In this document: positions 48,930 to 56,488 of the stretch, in pieces
Numbering within the stretch: the stretch's first letter is position 1
Layout: each line of letters opens with the position of its first letter
Source: Agrococcus beijingensis
GTDB lineage: Bacteria; Actinomycetota; Actinomycetes; Actinomycetales; Microbacteriaceae
Direction of reading: 5' to 3'
Length of the DNA stretch: 64,000 nt
NCBI RefSeq assembly: GCF_030758955.1
Contig: NZ_CP132360.1
Coordinates: 949,820 to 1,013,819 of the forward strand
Made by a program: the position numbers and the translations under genes
Notes under the pieces: model-generated
The model's database searches: none
What the model was told of the DNA's origin: nothing
Seen by the model: only the letters and a program-made list of their open reading frames with translations

Positions 48930-49616
48930 TCAGGCGGTCCCGGTCGGTGTCACCCGACGCGGCACGTAGCCACGCCACGTCTCGCGGTAGTGCCGGTACC
49001 CGACCCACATGCCGAGCAGGAACCAGACGATCCCGACGACGACGCCCGCCGCCACTGCCCAGCCGACCGCGCCGCTCGCCGACACGACCAGCGCCCCGAC
49101 GAAGAAGCCGTAGACGCACGCGTTCACGACGAGGATGAGCAGCATCGAGCTGCCCACGAGGTGGCTGAAGCTGCTGCGCGTGCGCAGGAACGAGTACGTG
49201 CGGTCCATCCCGGCGAAGTCGTCGGTCGTCGCCGACAGGAAGAGCTCCTGCACCGCCGGGTCGAGGTCGACGTAGCCGCCACGCAGCCGGTTCATCGCGA
49301 CGACGTACATCATGTCCTCCTCGCCGACGTTCATCACACGCATCTGCGTCATGAAGCCGACGACGGCGATGAAGGCGAGGATCCCCAGCATCGAGGGCGA
49401 GAACCAGCCGGAGTAGGCCGACGCCTGGCCCAGCAGCCCGATCGTCACGAGCCCGGCCGACACCAGCGTCAGGAAGATGGTGATGCGCGTCAGCACCTCG
49501 CTCTGCGCGGTGCCGCGGGCGGCCAGCAGCCCCCAGTGCTCGGTCGCGAGGATCTGCGCCCGTCGCGCCAGCGCCGCGTCCGACTCTGCAGGGCGGGGAT
49601 CCGGGCCGTCGGCCAT
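48930..49616 (-). CDS. Four-helix membrane protein, unknown function
   Basis: 228 residues from ATG 49616. Two N-terminal helices (TIFLTLVSAGLVTIGLLGQA and SMLGILAFIAVVGFMTQMRV), a soluble loop with RVMNVGEEDMMYVVAMNRLR, then two more helices (LLILVVNACVYGFFVGALVV and AVAAGVVVGIVWFLLGMWVG) and a basic tail. The layout resembles small SLATT-like or DUF membrane sensors, but no family can be named with confidence. Confidence 0.75.
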   Translation of the reverse strand: MADGPDPRPAESDAALARRAQILATEHWGLLAARGTAQSEVLTRITIFLTLVSAGLVTIGLLGQASAYSGWFSPSMLGILAFIAVVGFMTQMRVMNVGEEDMMYVVAMNRLRGGYVDLDPAVQELFLSATTDDFAGMDRTYSFLRTRSSFSHLVGSSMLLILVVNACVYGFFVGALVVSASGAVGWAVAAGVVVGIVWFLLGMWVGYRHYRETWRGYVPRRVTPTGTA

Positions 49617-49700
49617 GGCTGATTGTCCACCCGCGGTGCACGGCGCCACCAGGGCCGACCTGCGCGTTCGGGCGCGCGCGACCCGACGCATCCGCCCCGA

Positions 49701-49745
49701 CGCCCTACTTCTTGGCGCCCTACTGCTTGGCGCCCTACCGCTTGG
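49701..49745 (-). repeat. Three 15-base tandem repeats carrying in-frame stops
   Basis: CGCCCTACTTCTTGG, CGCCCTACTGCTTGG and CGCCCTACCGCTTGG in tandem. In the frame of the upstream monooxygenase each unit contains TAG (49735, 49720, 49705), giving three successive in-frame stops. Confidence 0.8.
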
Positions 49746-51051
49746 CGCGAGGGCTGCGCCAGTGCAGCATCCAGTCGCCGGCGATCTCCGCGACGAGCGT
49801 CGGCAGCAGGTTGTAGAGGCCGTTGCGAGCGGCGACCAGCACCGAGCTGCGCGTCTCGGTCGTGGTGCGCGCCAGCCGGTGCGAGAGCTGCTTGAAGCGG
49901 TCGGTGCGGCGGATGCGCTCGCTGTCGTAGGCGCGCAGGGCCTGCTCGAGCGGGTGGTCCTGCAGGAGGATGCCGAGCGTCGCCGCATCCTCGAGGGTGA
50001 GGTTGCCGCCCTGGCCGAGCGTCGGCAGCATCGCGTGCGCCGCATCGCCGACCAGCACGACGCCGGGCCGGTGGAAGCTCTTGAGCGGCGTCGCCAGCCA
50101 GTGCAGGTCGCGACGCGTGATCGACGCCTGCGGAGTGGCGGCGATGTGATCGCGCACCTCGGGCGCCCACGTGTCGAAGCGGGTGCGAGCCGCCTCGAGC
50201 TCGTCCTTCGCGGTGCGACCCATCCGCGCGTGCGCCATGCCCCACCAGTAGATGCGGCCGCCGTCGATCGGCTCCATGCCGAACTCGGCGCCGCGGCCGA
50301 CGTACTGCCGCACGCCCGCGGGCGAATCGGCCTCCGCCTGCAGCACGCCGTACCAGCAGGTGGCGCCCGAGTAGTCGGTGGCGGCCTTCGGCCACAGCGC
50401 CCGCCGGACGGCGGAGTCGATGCCGTCGGCGCCGACGACGAGGTCGGCCTCGATCGTCTCGAACCGGCTGTCGCGGTCGTCGCGCACGTGCTGCTTCGTG
50501 GCGCGCTTCTCGGCCTTCGGGTCGATCGGCTCATCGCCGGGCTCGAGCACCCGCTGGATGCGGCGGCCCAGCCTGATGCCGAGCGCGCGGTCGGCGCGCT
50601 GCTGCCGCTCGAGCCGTGCATCGCTCGAGTCGGCGTTCGCGGCGCCGTGCTCGATCGTCACGCTCGGGCGGCCGTGCTCACCATCGGTGACGCCCACGAC
50701 GCGCATGCCCGTCTCGATCTCGCGCTCGCCGCGCAGGATCTCGTGCAGGCTCTCGCGGTGGATCGCGTGGATCGCGCTCGAGTCGGCGGTGAAGCCCGCC
50801 TGCAGCGTCGAGCCCTGGTCGGTGAAGACGCCCTCGGGCAGCGCCCGCACCGCTCGCTCGCGCACCGCATCCCCGAGCCCCAGCTCGTCGAGCGCCTCGA
50901 GGCCGTTGGTCGTGATGCTGATGCCGGCGCCCATCGCGCGCACCTTCGGCGCGGCCTCGAGCACGCGCACCTGCCAGCCGGCGTCCTCGAGCGCCCGCGC
51001 GGTGGCGAGCCCGGCGATGCCTGCACCGACGATGATGGCGGTCTGCGTCAT
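49735..51051 (-). CDS. FAD-dependent aromatic-type monooxygenase
   Basis: 438 residues from ATG 51051. AIIVGAGIAGLATARALEDA is the FAD dinucleotide motif, LVVGADGIDSAVRRALW the DG motif, and VVLVGDAAHAMLPTLGQGGN the GD motif of group A flavin monooxygenases. Residues about 137-196 are an unusual charged insertion (ERQQRADRALGIRLGRRIQR and following) between strands of the first half. Substrate unknown, probably an aromatic or polyene. Confidence 0.9.
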   Translation of the reverse strand: MTQTAIIVGAGIAGLATARALEDAGWQVRVLEAAPKVRAMGAGISITTNGLEALDELGLGDAVRERAVRALPEGVFTDQGSTLQAGFTADSSAIHAIHRESLHEILRGEREIETGMRVVGVTDGEHGRPSVTIEHGAANADSSDARLERQQRADRALGIRLGRRIQRVLEPGDEPIDPKAEKRATKQHVRDDRDSRFETIEADLVVGADGIDSAVRRALWPKAATDYSGATCWYGVLQAEADSPAGVRQYVGRGAEFGMEPIDGGRIYWWGMAHARMGRTAKDELEAARTRFDTWAPEVRDHIAATPQASITRRDLHWLATPLKSFHRPGVVLVGDAAHAMLPTLGQGGNLTLEDAATLGILLQDHPLEQALRAYDSERIRRTDRFKQLSHRLARTTTETRSSVLVAARNGLYNLLPTLVAEIAGDWMLHWRSPRAKR

Positions 51052-51058
51052 GGCTCCG

Positions 51059-51064
51059 AGGCTA
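51059..51064 (-). promoter_or_regulatory. -10 hexamer of the monooxygenase
   Basis: Minus-strand TAGCCT, seven bases before ATG 51051. Confidence 0.5.
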
Positions 51065-51098
51065 ACGCCGGTCGCTGTGCGCCCGCACGGCGCGGCGC

Positions 51099-51458
51099 TC
51101 AGTCGTGGTGGGGAGCGTCGTCCTCGCCGGCCTTCTGCGACACCCGCCGATCCCACACCAGCCACTTGTCGTCGATGGCCTGCTCGATGTCGACCCCGGT
51201 GGCCTCCGCGAGCGCGAGGAGCATGCCCACCGCATCCGCCAGCTCGAGCGCGAAGCGGCGGTCGATCTCCTCGGGGCTGTGGCCCTTGTCGCGCTGCCGG
51301 CCGGTCTTGGCGAGCCACGCCTGCACGAGCTCGCCGACCTCCTCCTGCAGCTTCAGCACCAGCCAGTCGGCGTCGCGCTCGAAGCCGTACACGTCGGCGT
51401 AGCGGCGCGAGATCGCATCGATCTGCCGGGCGAGGGCGCGGAGCTCCATGCGGCCCAT
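51099..51458 (-). CDS. MazG-like nucleotide pyrophosphohydrolase
   Basis: 119 residues, all helical, with the EExxE metal motif in LKLQEEVGELVQAWLAKTG and the ExxD motif in RFALELADAVGMLLALAEAT. Single-domain MazG-like proteins hydrolyse (d)NTPs or modified nucleotides. Divergent from the carbonic anhydrase gene. An internal ATG at 51449 is a possible start. Confidence 0.88.
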   Translation of the reverse strand: MGRMELRALARQIDAISRRYADVYGFERDADWLVLKLQEEVGELVQAWLAKTGRQRDKGHSPEEIDRRFALELADAVGMLLALAEATGVDIEQAIDDKWLVWDRRVSQKAGEDDAPHHD

Positions 51459-51473
51459 GCTCGCATGCGGGCG

Positions 51474-51479
51474 TAGATT
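51474..51479 (+). promoter_or_regulatory. -10 hexamer of the carbonic anhydrase gene
   Basis: TAGATT, seven bases before ATG 51487. Confidence 0.5.
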
Positions 51480-51486
51480 CGAGCCT

Positions 51487-51984
51487 ATGGATCAAGCGTT
51501 CAACGACCTGCTCGCCCACAACCGGGAGTTCGCCTCGAACTTCGACCTGCAGGGCTTCGACGGTGTGGCGAAGTCGGGCGTCGCGATGGTGACGTGCATG
51601 GATTCGCGCATCGATCCCCTCGGCATGATCGGGCTCGTGCCCGGTGACGCGAAGATCCTGCGGAATCCCGGCGGGCGGGCGACCGAGCGCACGCTCGTCG
51701 CGCTGGTGCTGGGCGTCAACCTGCTGAACGTCGACCGTGTGCTGCTCGTGCAGCACACCCGCTGCGCGATGGCCTCGAAGTCGGAGCGCGAGCTGCTCAT
51801 CGACATCTCCCAGGCCGCGGGCGTCGACGCGTCGTGGCTCGACCTCGGCGCGATCGAGCATCAGCGGCTCTCGATCATCGAGGACGTGCACCGCGTGCGG
51901 TCGCACCCGCTCATCGGCGACCGCGCCCGCGTCGGCGGGTTCCTCTACGACGTCGACTCGGGACTGCTCGAGCAGGTCGCCTGA
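51487..51984 (+). CDS. Beta-carbonic anhydrase-family protein
   Basis: 165 residues. Zinc ligands are in VTCMDSRIDP (Cys and Asp-Ser-Arg) and VQHTRCAM (His and Cys), with RNPGGRATE between them. This short form corresponds to the Rv1284-like beta class. It interconverts carbon dioxide and bicarbonate. Confidence 0.88.
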   Translation: MDQAFNDLLAHNREFASNFDLQGFDGVAKSGVAMVTCMDSRIDPLGMIGLVPGDAKILRNPGGRATERTLVALVLGVNLLNVDRVLLVQHTRCAMASKSERELLIDISQAAGVDASWLDLGAIEHQRLSIIEDVHRVRSHPLIGDRARVGGFLYDVDSGLLEQVA

Positions 51985-52024
51985 GGCATGATCGGGCCAT
52001 GAACAGGGCATGATCGGGCCATGA
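51985..52024 (+). repeat. Duplicated initiation region ahead of the MalY-type gene
   Basis: GGCATGATCGGGCCATGA occurs at 51985-52002 and 52007-52024, 22 bases apart. The first copy yields a four-codon reading frame (ATG AAC AGG GCA TGA, 51999-52013) just before the real ATG 52021. Confidence 0.8.
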
Positions 52025-53208
52025 GCGACAACCCCTTCGAGCGCGTGCCGCTGGCCGACCTGCGCGAGCGCACGAGCATCAAGTGGCGCTTCTTCGAGCC
52101 CGACGTGCTGCCGATGTGGGTCGCCGAGATGGATCTGCTGCCCGCCGAGGCCGTCACCCGCGCGGTGCACGACGCGATGCTCCGGGGCGACACGGGCTAT
52201 CCGTCCGGCACCGGGTACGCGGATGCGTTCGCCCGCTTCGCGTCGGAGCGCTGGGGCGCCGAGGTGGCCGTGCCGCGCACCGCGCTCGTCAGCGACGTGA
52301 TGATGGGCGCCTTCGAGCTGATCCGGCTGCTGACGCCGCCCGGCGGCTCGGTGATCGTGACGAGCCCGGTCTACCCGCCGTTCCACGCGTTCTCGAAGCA
52401 CGCGGAGCGGCGCGTGGTCGAGGCGCCGCTGGGCGCCGACCTGCGGCTCGACCTCTCCGCGGTCGAGGAGGCGTGCGCCCGCGTCGGCGGCGGCGGCAGC
52501 GGCGGCCCGAACGCCGTGCTGCTGCTCTGCAACCCGCACAACCCGACGGGCACGGTGCACACGCGCGCCGAGCTCGAGGCGCTCGCCCAGGTCACCGCCC
52601 GCTACGGGGTGCGGGTGATCTCGGACGAGGTGCACGCGCCGCTCGTGCTCGACGCCGACTTCACCCCCTACTGGACGGTCGACCCGCGCGGCCTGTCGCT
52701 CACCAGCGCCTCGAAGGCGTTCAACCTGGCCGGCCTGCGCACGGCGCTGATCGTCGGCGGCGAGGAGACGGGCGAGGATCTCGCGCGCATCGCCGAGGTC
52801 GTCAGCCACGGCCCCTCGCACATCGCGTCGATCGCCCACATCGCCGCCTTCGACGACGGCCGCGAGTGGCTCGACGAGGTGCTGGACGGCCTGCGCGCGA
52901 ACCGCGCGACCCTCGCGCGGGCGCTCGCCGAGCACGCGCCGACGATCCGCTGGCGACCCGGCGAGGCGACCTTCCTCGCCTGGCTCGACTGCCGCGGCAC
53001 GCGCGTCGCCGAGCCCGGATCGCGCGCCGACCCCGGCTACATCGGCCTCTCGACCGGCCCCGCGAAGGCCTTCCTCGAGCGGGCGCGGGTCGGGCTCAGC
53101 GCCGGCGAGGCGTTCGGCACCGGCGGCGAGAACCACGTGCGCTGCAACCTCGGCACCCGGCCCGACGTCATCGAGGAGGCCGTGCGCCGCATGGGCGCGA
53201 TCGCCTGA
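52021..53208 (+). CDS. MalY/PatB-type PLP C-S lyase / aminotransferase
   Basis: 395 residues. PMWVAEMDLLPAEAVTRAVH is the PatB N-terminal signature, LLLCNPHNPTGTVHTRAEL and VISDEVHAPLVLD the PLP ring residues, and SLTSASKAFNLAGLRTA holds the Schiff-base lysine. PatB/MalY proteins are cystathionine beta-lyases. With the gamma-family enzyme at 5 kb it could contribute to methionine synthesis. Confidence 0.9.
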   Translation: MSDNPFERVPLADLRERTSIKWRFFEPDVLPMWVAEMDLLPAEAVTRAVHDAMLRGDTGYPSGTGYADAFARFASERWGAEVAVPRTALVSDVMMGAFELIRLLTPPGGSVIVTSPVYPPFHAFSKHAERRVVEAPLGADLRLDLSAVEEACARVGGGGSGGPNAVLLLCNPHNPTGTVHTRAELEALAQVTARYGVRVISDEVHAPLVLDADFTPYWTVDPRGLSLTSASKAFNLAGLRTALIVGGEETGEDLARIAEVVSHGPSHIASIAHIAAFDDGREWLDEVLDGLRANRATLARALAEHAPTIRWRPGEATFLAWLDCRGTRVAEPGSRADPGYIGLSTGPAKAFLERARVGLSAGEAFGTGGENHVRCNLGTRPDVIEEAVRRMGAIA

Positions 53209-53224
53209 CCTTCCGGCAGGTCAG
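53205..53224. terminator. Bidirectional hairpin containing both stop codons
   Basis: CTGACCT-TCCGGC-AGGTCAG, seven perfect pairs. The TGA of the lyase (53206-53208) and the TGA of the convergent nucleoside hydrolase (53221-53223, minus strand) are both inside the stem. Only 12 bases separate the genes. Confidence 0.6.
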
Positions 53225-54168
53225 TCGGCAGCGGCGAGCAGGTCGACCATGCGCTCCTCGAAGCCCGGCTCGACCTCCATCACCACCCGGTGGCGGGCGC
53301 CCTCGCGCTCGGGCCACTCGCCCCAGGCGCCCTCGAGCGTCGTGACGGTGCGGCCGCGCGCCTCGCCGTCGCTGCAGTCGACGTGCACGTCGACGATCGG
53401 CGAGAGCGTCGTCCTCACGAGCCCGGTCGCCACCGCGAGCGCCAGCGCGTCGTGGTTGCCGGAGGCGCGCTCGCCCGTGTACTGCTCGTAGTAGGCGAGG
53501 TAGAAGTCGAGGATCGCCGACGAGAAGCGCCCCACCGCTCCGCCGGCCGCCAGCCGCGCCCGGTGCGCATCGGTGATGAGCGACGTCATCGTGACGTCGA
53601 GGCCCACCATCGTCAGCTCCCACTCGGCGTCGAAGACGACCTGCGCGGCCTCGGGGTCGTGCCAGATGTTCGCCTCGGCCGTCTCGCTGACGTTGCCGGG
53701 CGCGAGCGCCGCACCGCCCATGATCGTCACCTGACGGATGCGCTGCGGCAGCGTCGGGTCGGCGTCCAGTGCGTCCGCGAGGTTGGTGAGCGGGCCGACG
53801 GCGACGATCTCGAGGCTCCCCGCGTGCTCGTGGCTGAGCCGCAGCATCATCTCGACCGCGGTCTCCGACTGGAGGGTCGGCACGTGTGCCGTGTCCGCGC
53901 ATCCGCCGAGCCCGTCGTCGCCGTGCACCTGGGGCGAGAAGACCGCGACCTCGCCGTTGCGCGGACCTGCGGCCCCCACGGCGATCGGCACGTCGCCGTG
54001 ACCCGCCAGCTGCAGCACCTCGGAGGTGTTGCGGGCGCCCTGCGCCACGTCGATGTTGCCCCACACGATCGTGCAGCCGACGAGGTCGATCTCGTTCGAC
54101 AGCGCGGCGGTGAAGATGGCGAGGGCGTCGTCGATGCCCGTGTCGACGTCGAGCAGCACAGTGGTCAC
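53221..54168 (-). CDS. Inosine-uridine-preferring-type nucleoside hydrolase
   Basis: 315 residues, GTG start. TTVLLDVDTGIDDALAIFTA is the calcium-binding DxDxGxDD motif; VAVGPLTNLADAL, TIMGGAALAPGNVSETAEAN and the late histidine/aspartate in SGNHDALALAVA complete the active site. Cleaves the N-glycosidic bond of a nucleoside. Base specificity cannot be read from sequence. Confidence 0.92.
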   Translation of the reverse strand: MTTVLLDVDTGIDDALAIFTAALSNEIDLVGCTIVWGNIDVAQGARNTSEVLQLAGHGDVPIAVGAAGPRNGEVAVFSPQVHGDDGLGGCADTAHVPTLQSETAVEMMLRLSHEHAGSLEIVAVGPLTNLADALDADPTLPQRIRQVTIMGGAALAPGNVSETAEANIWHDPEAAQVVFDAEWELTMVGLDVTMTSLITDAHRARLAAGGAVGRFSSAILDFYLAYYEQYTGERASGNHDALALAVATGLVRTTLSPIVDVHVDCSDGEARGRTVTTLEGAWGEWPEREGARHRVVMEVEPGFEERMVDLLAAAD

Positions 54169-54174
54169 CGGTCG

Positions 54175-54180
54175 AGCCTA
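54175..54180 (-). promoter_or_regulatory. -10 hexamer of the nucleoside hydrolase gene
   Basis: Minus-strand TAGGCT, six bases before GTG 54168. Confidence 0.5.
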
Positions 54181-54246
54181 CGCGGGCTCGAGCCGCACCG
54201 GGCGTGCCTCCCGCGGCCGACGGCGGCCGGGCGGACACTGGTGCGC

Positions 54247-54948
54247 ATGATGCGGATCCCCGATGTGCCGCAGCGCGAGCGCGTGCAGCTGCGCGCTGCG
54301 TGGGCCGAGGCGCTGGGCGTGACCGCGACCGTCTTCGACGGCGAAGGGATCACCTGGGTCGCGCGCGACGACCTCGACGTCGCGCTGGTCGTCGAGCTGG
54401 GCGCGGCGATGGTGGTCGCCGCGCCGCGCGCGGTGCTGCCGGCGCTCGAGCACCAGCACCGCTTCACGCTGCGGGACGCCGACGCGATCGCCGCGCTGCT
54501 GCCGCGGTCGCGGGCGATCGGGTCGTCGCACCTGCTGTTCGCCACCGCGCGGCCCGCCGCGCCCTCGCACCCGGTGGTCGTCGGCGACGACCGCGACCTC
54601 GTGAAGGTGCGCGAGGCGGTGAGCCCCGCGGAGTGGGACGAGTCGGGCGTCGAGCCGATGGAGCGCCACTGGGCGGTGCGCGAAGGAGGCGAGCCGGTCG
54701 CGATCGCCGGCTACCAGCGCTGGCGCTCGACGATCGCGCACATCGGCGTGGTCGCGACGCCCCTGGCGCGCGGCCGCGGCTGCGCGGCGGCGGCGGCGAC
54801 CGCGGCCGTGTGCGCGGCCATCGACGCGGGGCTCGTCGCCCAGTGGCGCTGCCGCATCGGCAACGCCGCCTCGCTGCGGCTCGCCGACCGGCTGGGCTTC
54901 ACCCGCATCGGCGCGCAGTCGGCCGTCGCGCTCGCGCGGTGGAGCTGA
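54247..54948 (+). CDS. GNAT-family protein (FR47-like)
   Basis: 233 residues from ATG 54247. The first 120 residues are an N-terminal half with weak GNAT resemblance. The second half has IAHIGVVATPLARGRGCAAA (acetyl-CoA loop) and CRIGNAASLRLADRLGFTRI. The stop TGA (54946-54948) lies in the first bases of a two-hairpin element. Substrate unknown. Confidence 0.82.
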   Translation: MMRIPDVPQRERVQLRAAWAEALGVTATVFDGEGITWVARDDLDVALVVELGAAMVVAAPRAVLPALEHQHRFTLRDADAIAALLPRSRAIGSSHLLFATARPAAPSHPVVVGDDRDLVKVREAVSPAEWDESGVEPMERHWAVREGGEPVAIAGYQRWRSTIAHIGVVATPLARGRGCAAAAATAAVCAAIDAGLVAQWRCRIGNAASLRLADRLGFTRIGAQSAVALARWS

Positions 54949-55010
54949 AGGCAGAGGCCATTTCTGGCCTCTGCCGCGACCCCAGCGCCGACGCCCGTCC
55001 CGGGCGTCGG
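54938..55010. repeat. Diverged single copy of the two-hairpin element
   Basis: Starts GGTGGAGCT like the array at 48.4 kb. Stem one GGCAGAGGCCA-TTTC-TGGCCTCTGCC (54950-54975), shared GCGACCCCAGCGCC, stem two CCGACGCCCG-TCC-CGGGCGTCGG (54988-55010). Loops are unchanged and stem differences are compensated. Also a plausible terminator for the GNAT gene. Confidence 0.85.
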
Positions 55011-55027
55011 GCAGGCAGGCTGGCGCC

Positions 55028-55396
55028 TCAGCTGATGCAGAGGCAGAACGGGTGCCCGGCCGGGTCGAGGAAGACGCGGAACGTCTCGCCCGGCTGGTGC
55101 TCGTGCTGCGTCGCGCCCAGCGCGATCACCGCGGCGCCCGCCTCGTCGAGGTCGTCGACGATCACGTCGAGGTGCATCTGCTGCGGATGCTCCTGCGTCG
55201 GCCACGCCGGCGCCCGGTAGTCGTCGACCTGCTGGAAGCAGATCATCTGGCCGAAGTCGGCCTTGATCTCGAACCAGTCGCCGCTGTCGTCGGCGCCGGG
55301 CTGCACCGGCCAGTCGAGCAGGGCGCCGTAGAAGCGCGCCAGCCCGGCCGCGTCGGGGCAGTCGATGACCAGGGTGGGGAAGCTCGCGATCGCCAT
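55028..55396 (-). CDS. VOC-family glyoxalase-like protein
   Basis: 122 residues from ATG 55396. FPTLVIDCPDAAGLARFYGA opens the fold, EHPQQMHLDVIVDDLDEAGA the second module, and FLDPAGHPFCLCIS ends it with the HPFCLC signature common in actinobacterial VOC proteins. Function unknown. Confidence 0.87.
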   Translation of the reverse strand: MAIASFPTLVIDCPDAAGLARFYGALLDWPVQPGADDSGDWFEIKADFGQMICFQQVDDYRAPAWPTQEHPQQMHLDVIVDDLDEAGAAVIALGATQHEHQPGETFRVFLDPAGHPFCLCIS

Positions 55397-55402
55397 GCCG
55401 CG

Positions 55403-55408
55403 ACGGTA
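55403..55408 (-). promoter_or_regulatory. -10 hexamer of the VOC gene
   Basis: Minus-strand TACCGT, six bases before ATG 55396. Confidence 0.5.
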
Positions 55409-55472
55409 CGCGACGGCACCCGCGCGACGGAACCCCACGCATCCGCCCCTCGAGTGCGGCGCGGGCGCCGGC

Positions 55473-56342
55473 TCAGAACCCGGTGACGAGCGGGAAGATG
55501 GGCAGCGCCTGCTGGTGGTGCGCGTGCACGATCACCAGGAAGACCACCGCGTCGAACAGCAGGTGCACGGTGACGACGTAGAAGAGGTTCTTCGTCCAGG
55601 AGAAGATCGCGCCCTGCACCAGCGCGAACGGGATCGTCAGCAGCGGGCCCCACGACTGGTAGCCGAGCTCCCACAGGAACGAGACGAAGATCGCCGCCTG
55701 CAGCAGGTTGGCGACCCACGGGCGGAAGTGGCGCATGAGCAGCGTGTAGACGGTGCAGATGAAGAACAGCTCGTCCCACAGGCCCACCGCGTTGACGCCG
55801 AGGAACAGCCGGCCGATCATGTCCCAGTCCGCGACCGCGGGCCAGTTGCGGTAGACGCCCGAGGTGAGGAAGTAGAAGGGCAGGATCAGGTAGGCGGCGG
55901 CCACGACCACCACGAGGTAGATCCACATGCGGCGCGACCAGCGGCCGCCCTTCCACGGGAACCGCACCGCGTGGTCGCGGTAGATCCAGCGCGAGATCGC
56001 GTACGGGATCAGCACCGCGCCGCCCAGCGCGATCGTGAAGCGCAGGATGCCCGCGTTCGAGATGTCGGCGTGCAGCGAGATCATGCTGATCCAGGTGAGC
56101 GCGATCGCGATGATCGCGAGGTCCTGGCCGAGCTTGCGCGAGCGGCCCGCGCGGTCGGTGAGGATGCCGCCGATGACGCCCGCCACCATCGGCAGGTAGC
56201 CCCAGTCGGTCATCACCCAGAACTGCAGCACCGCGCCCAGCGAGACGAGCGCCGCCGGCACGATCGCGATCGGATGCGTCGCGGTGCCGTCGGCCGCGAT
56301 GCCGCGGGCGCGGACCTGCTGCGCCCTCGCCAAGATCGTCAC
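55473..56342 (-). CDS. CPBP-like (CAAX/Abi) membrane protein with degenerate motif
   Basis: 289 residues, GTG start, about eight membrane helices. The C-terminal half has the three CPBP segments in order: GLWDELFFICTVYTLLMRHF (usual EExxxR reduced to DE...R), FLWELGYQSW and VTVHLLFDAVVFLVIVHAHH. If the family is right, it may be an inactive or altered intramembrane protease. The N-terminal half (WVMTDWGYLPMVAGVIGGIL) has no assigned role. Confidence 0.65.
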   Translation of the reverse strand: MTILARAQQVRARGIAADGTATHPIAIVPAALVSLGAVLQFWVMTDWGYLPMVAGVIGGILTDRAGRSRKLGQDLAIIAIALTWISMISLHADISNAGILRFTIALGGAVLIPYAISRWIYRDHAVRFPWKGGRWSRRMWIYLVVVVAAAYLILPFYFLTSGVYRNWPAVADWDMIGRLFLGVNAVGLWDELFFICTVYTLLMRHFRPWVANLLQAAIFVSFLWELGYQSWGPLLTIPFALVQGAIFSWTKNLFYVVTVHLLFDAVVFLVIVHAHHQQALPIFPLVTGF

Positions 56343-56348
56343 ACGACC

Positions 56349-56354
56349 AGCCTA
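56349..56354 (-). promoter_or_regulatory. -10 hexamer of the CPBP-like gene
   Basis: Minus-strand TAGGCT, six bases before GTG 56342. Confidence 0.5.
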
Positions 56355-56488
56355 GAGAGGTCTGGCAGGGCATCCGCCGACCGACGGATGCATCGGCCGT
56401 CATCCGTGCGGATGATCCGTCTCCGACGGGGGTCGGAAGAACCGCCGGATCGGGCGCCGCGCGACTGCGGGAGTGGCTGGATGGAGGC

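Noticed and set aside
51052..53136. 695-codon upstream extension of the flavin monooxygenase frame
   Set aside because: It runs antisense through carbonic anhydrase and the MalY-type gene. The FAD motif begins right after ATG 51051, which also has a leaderless promoter.
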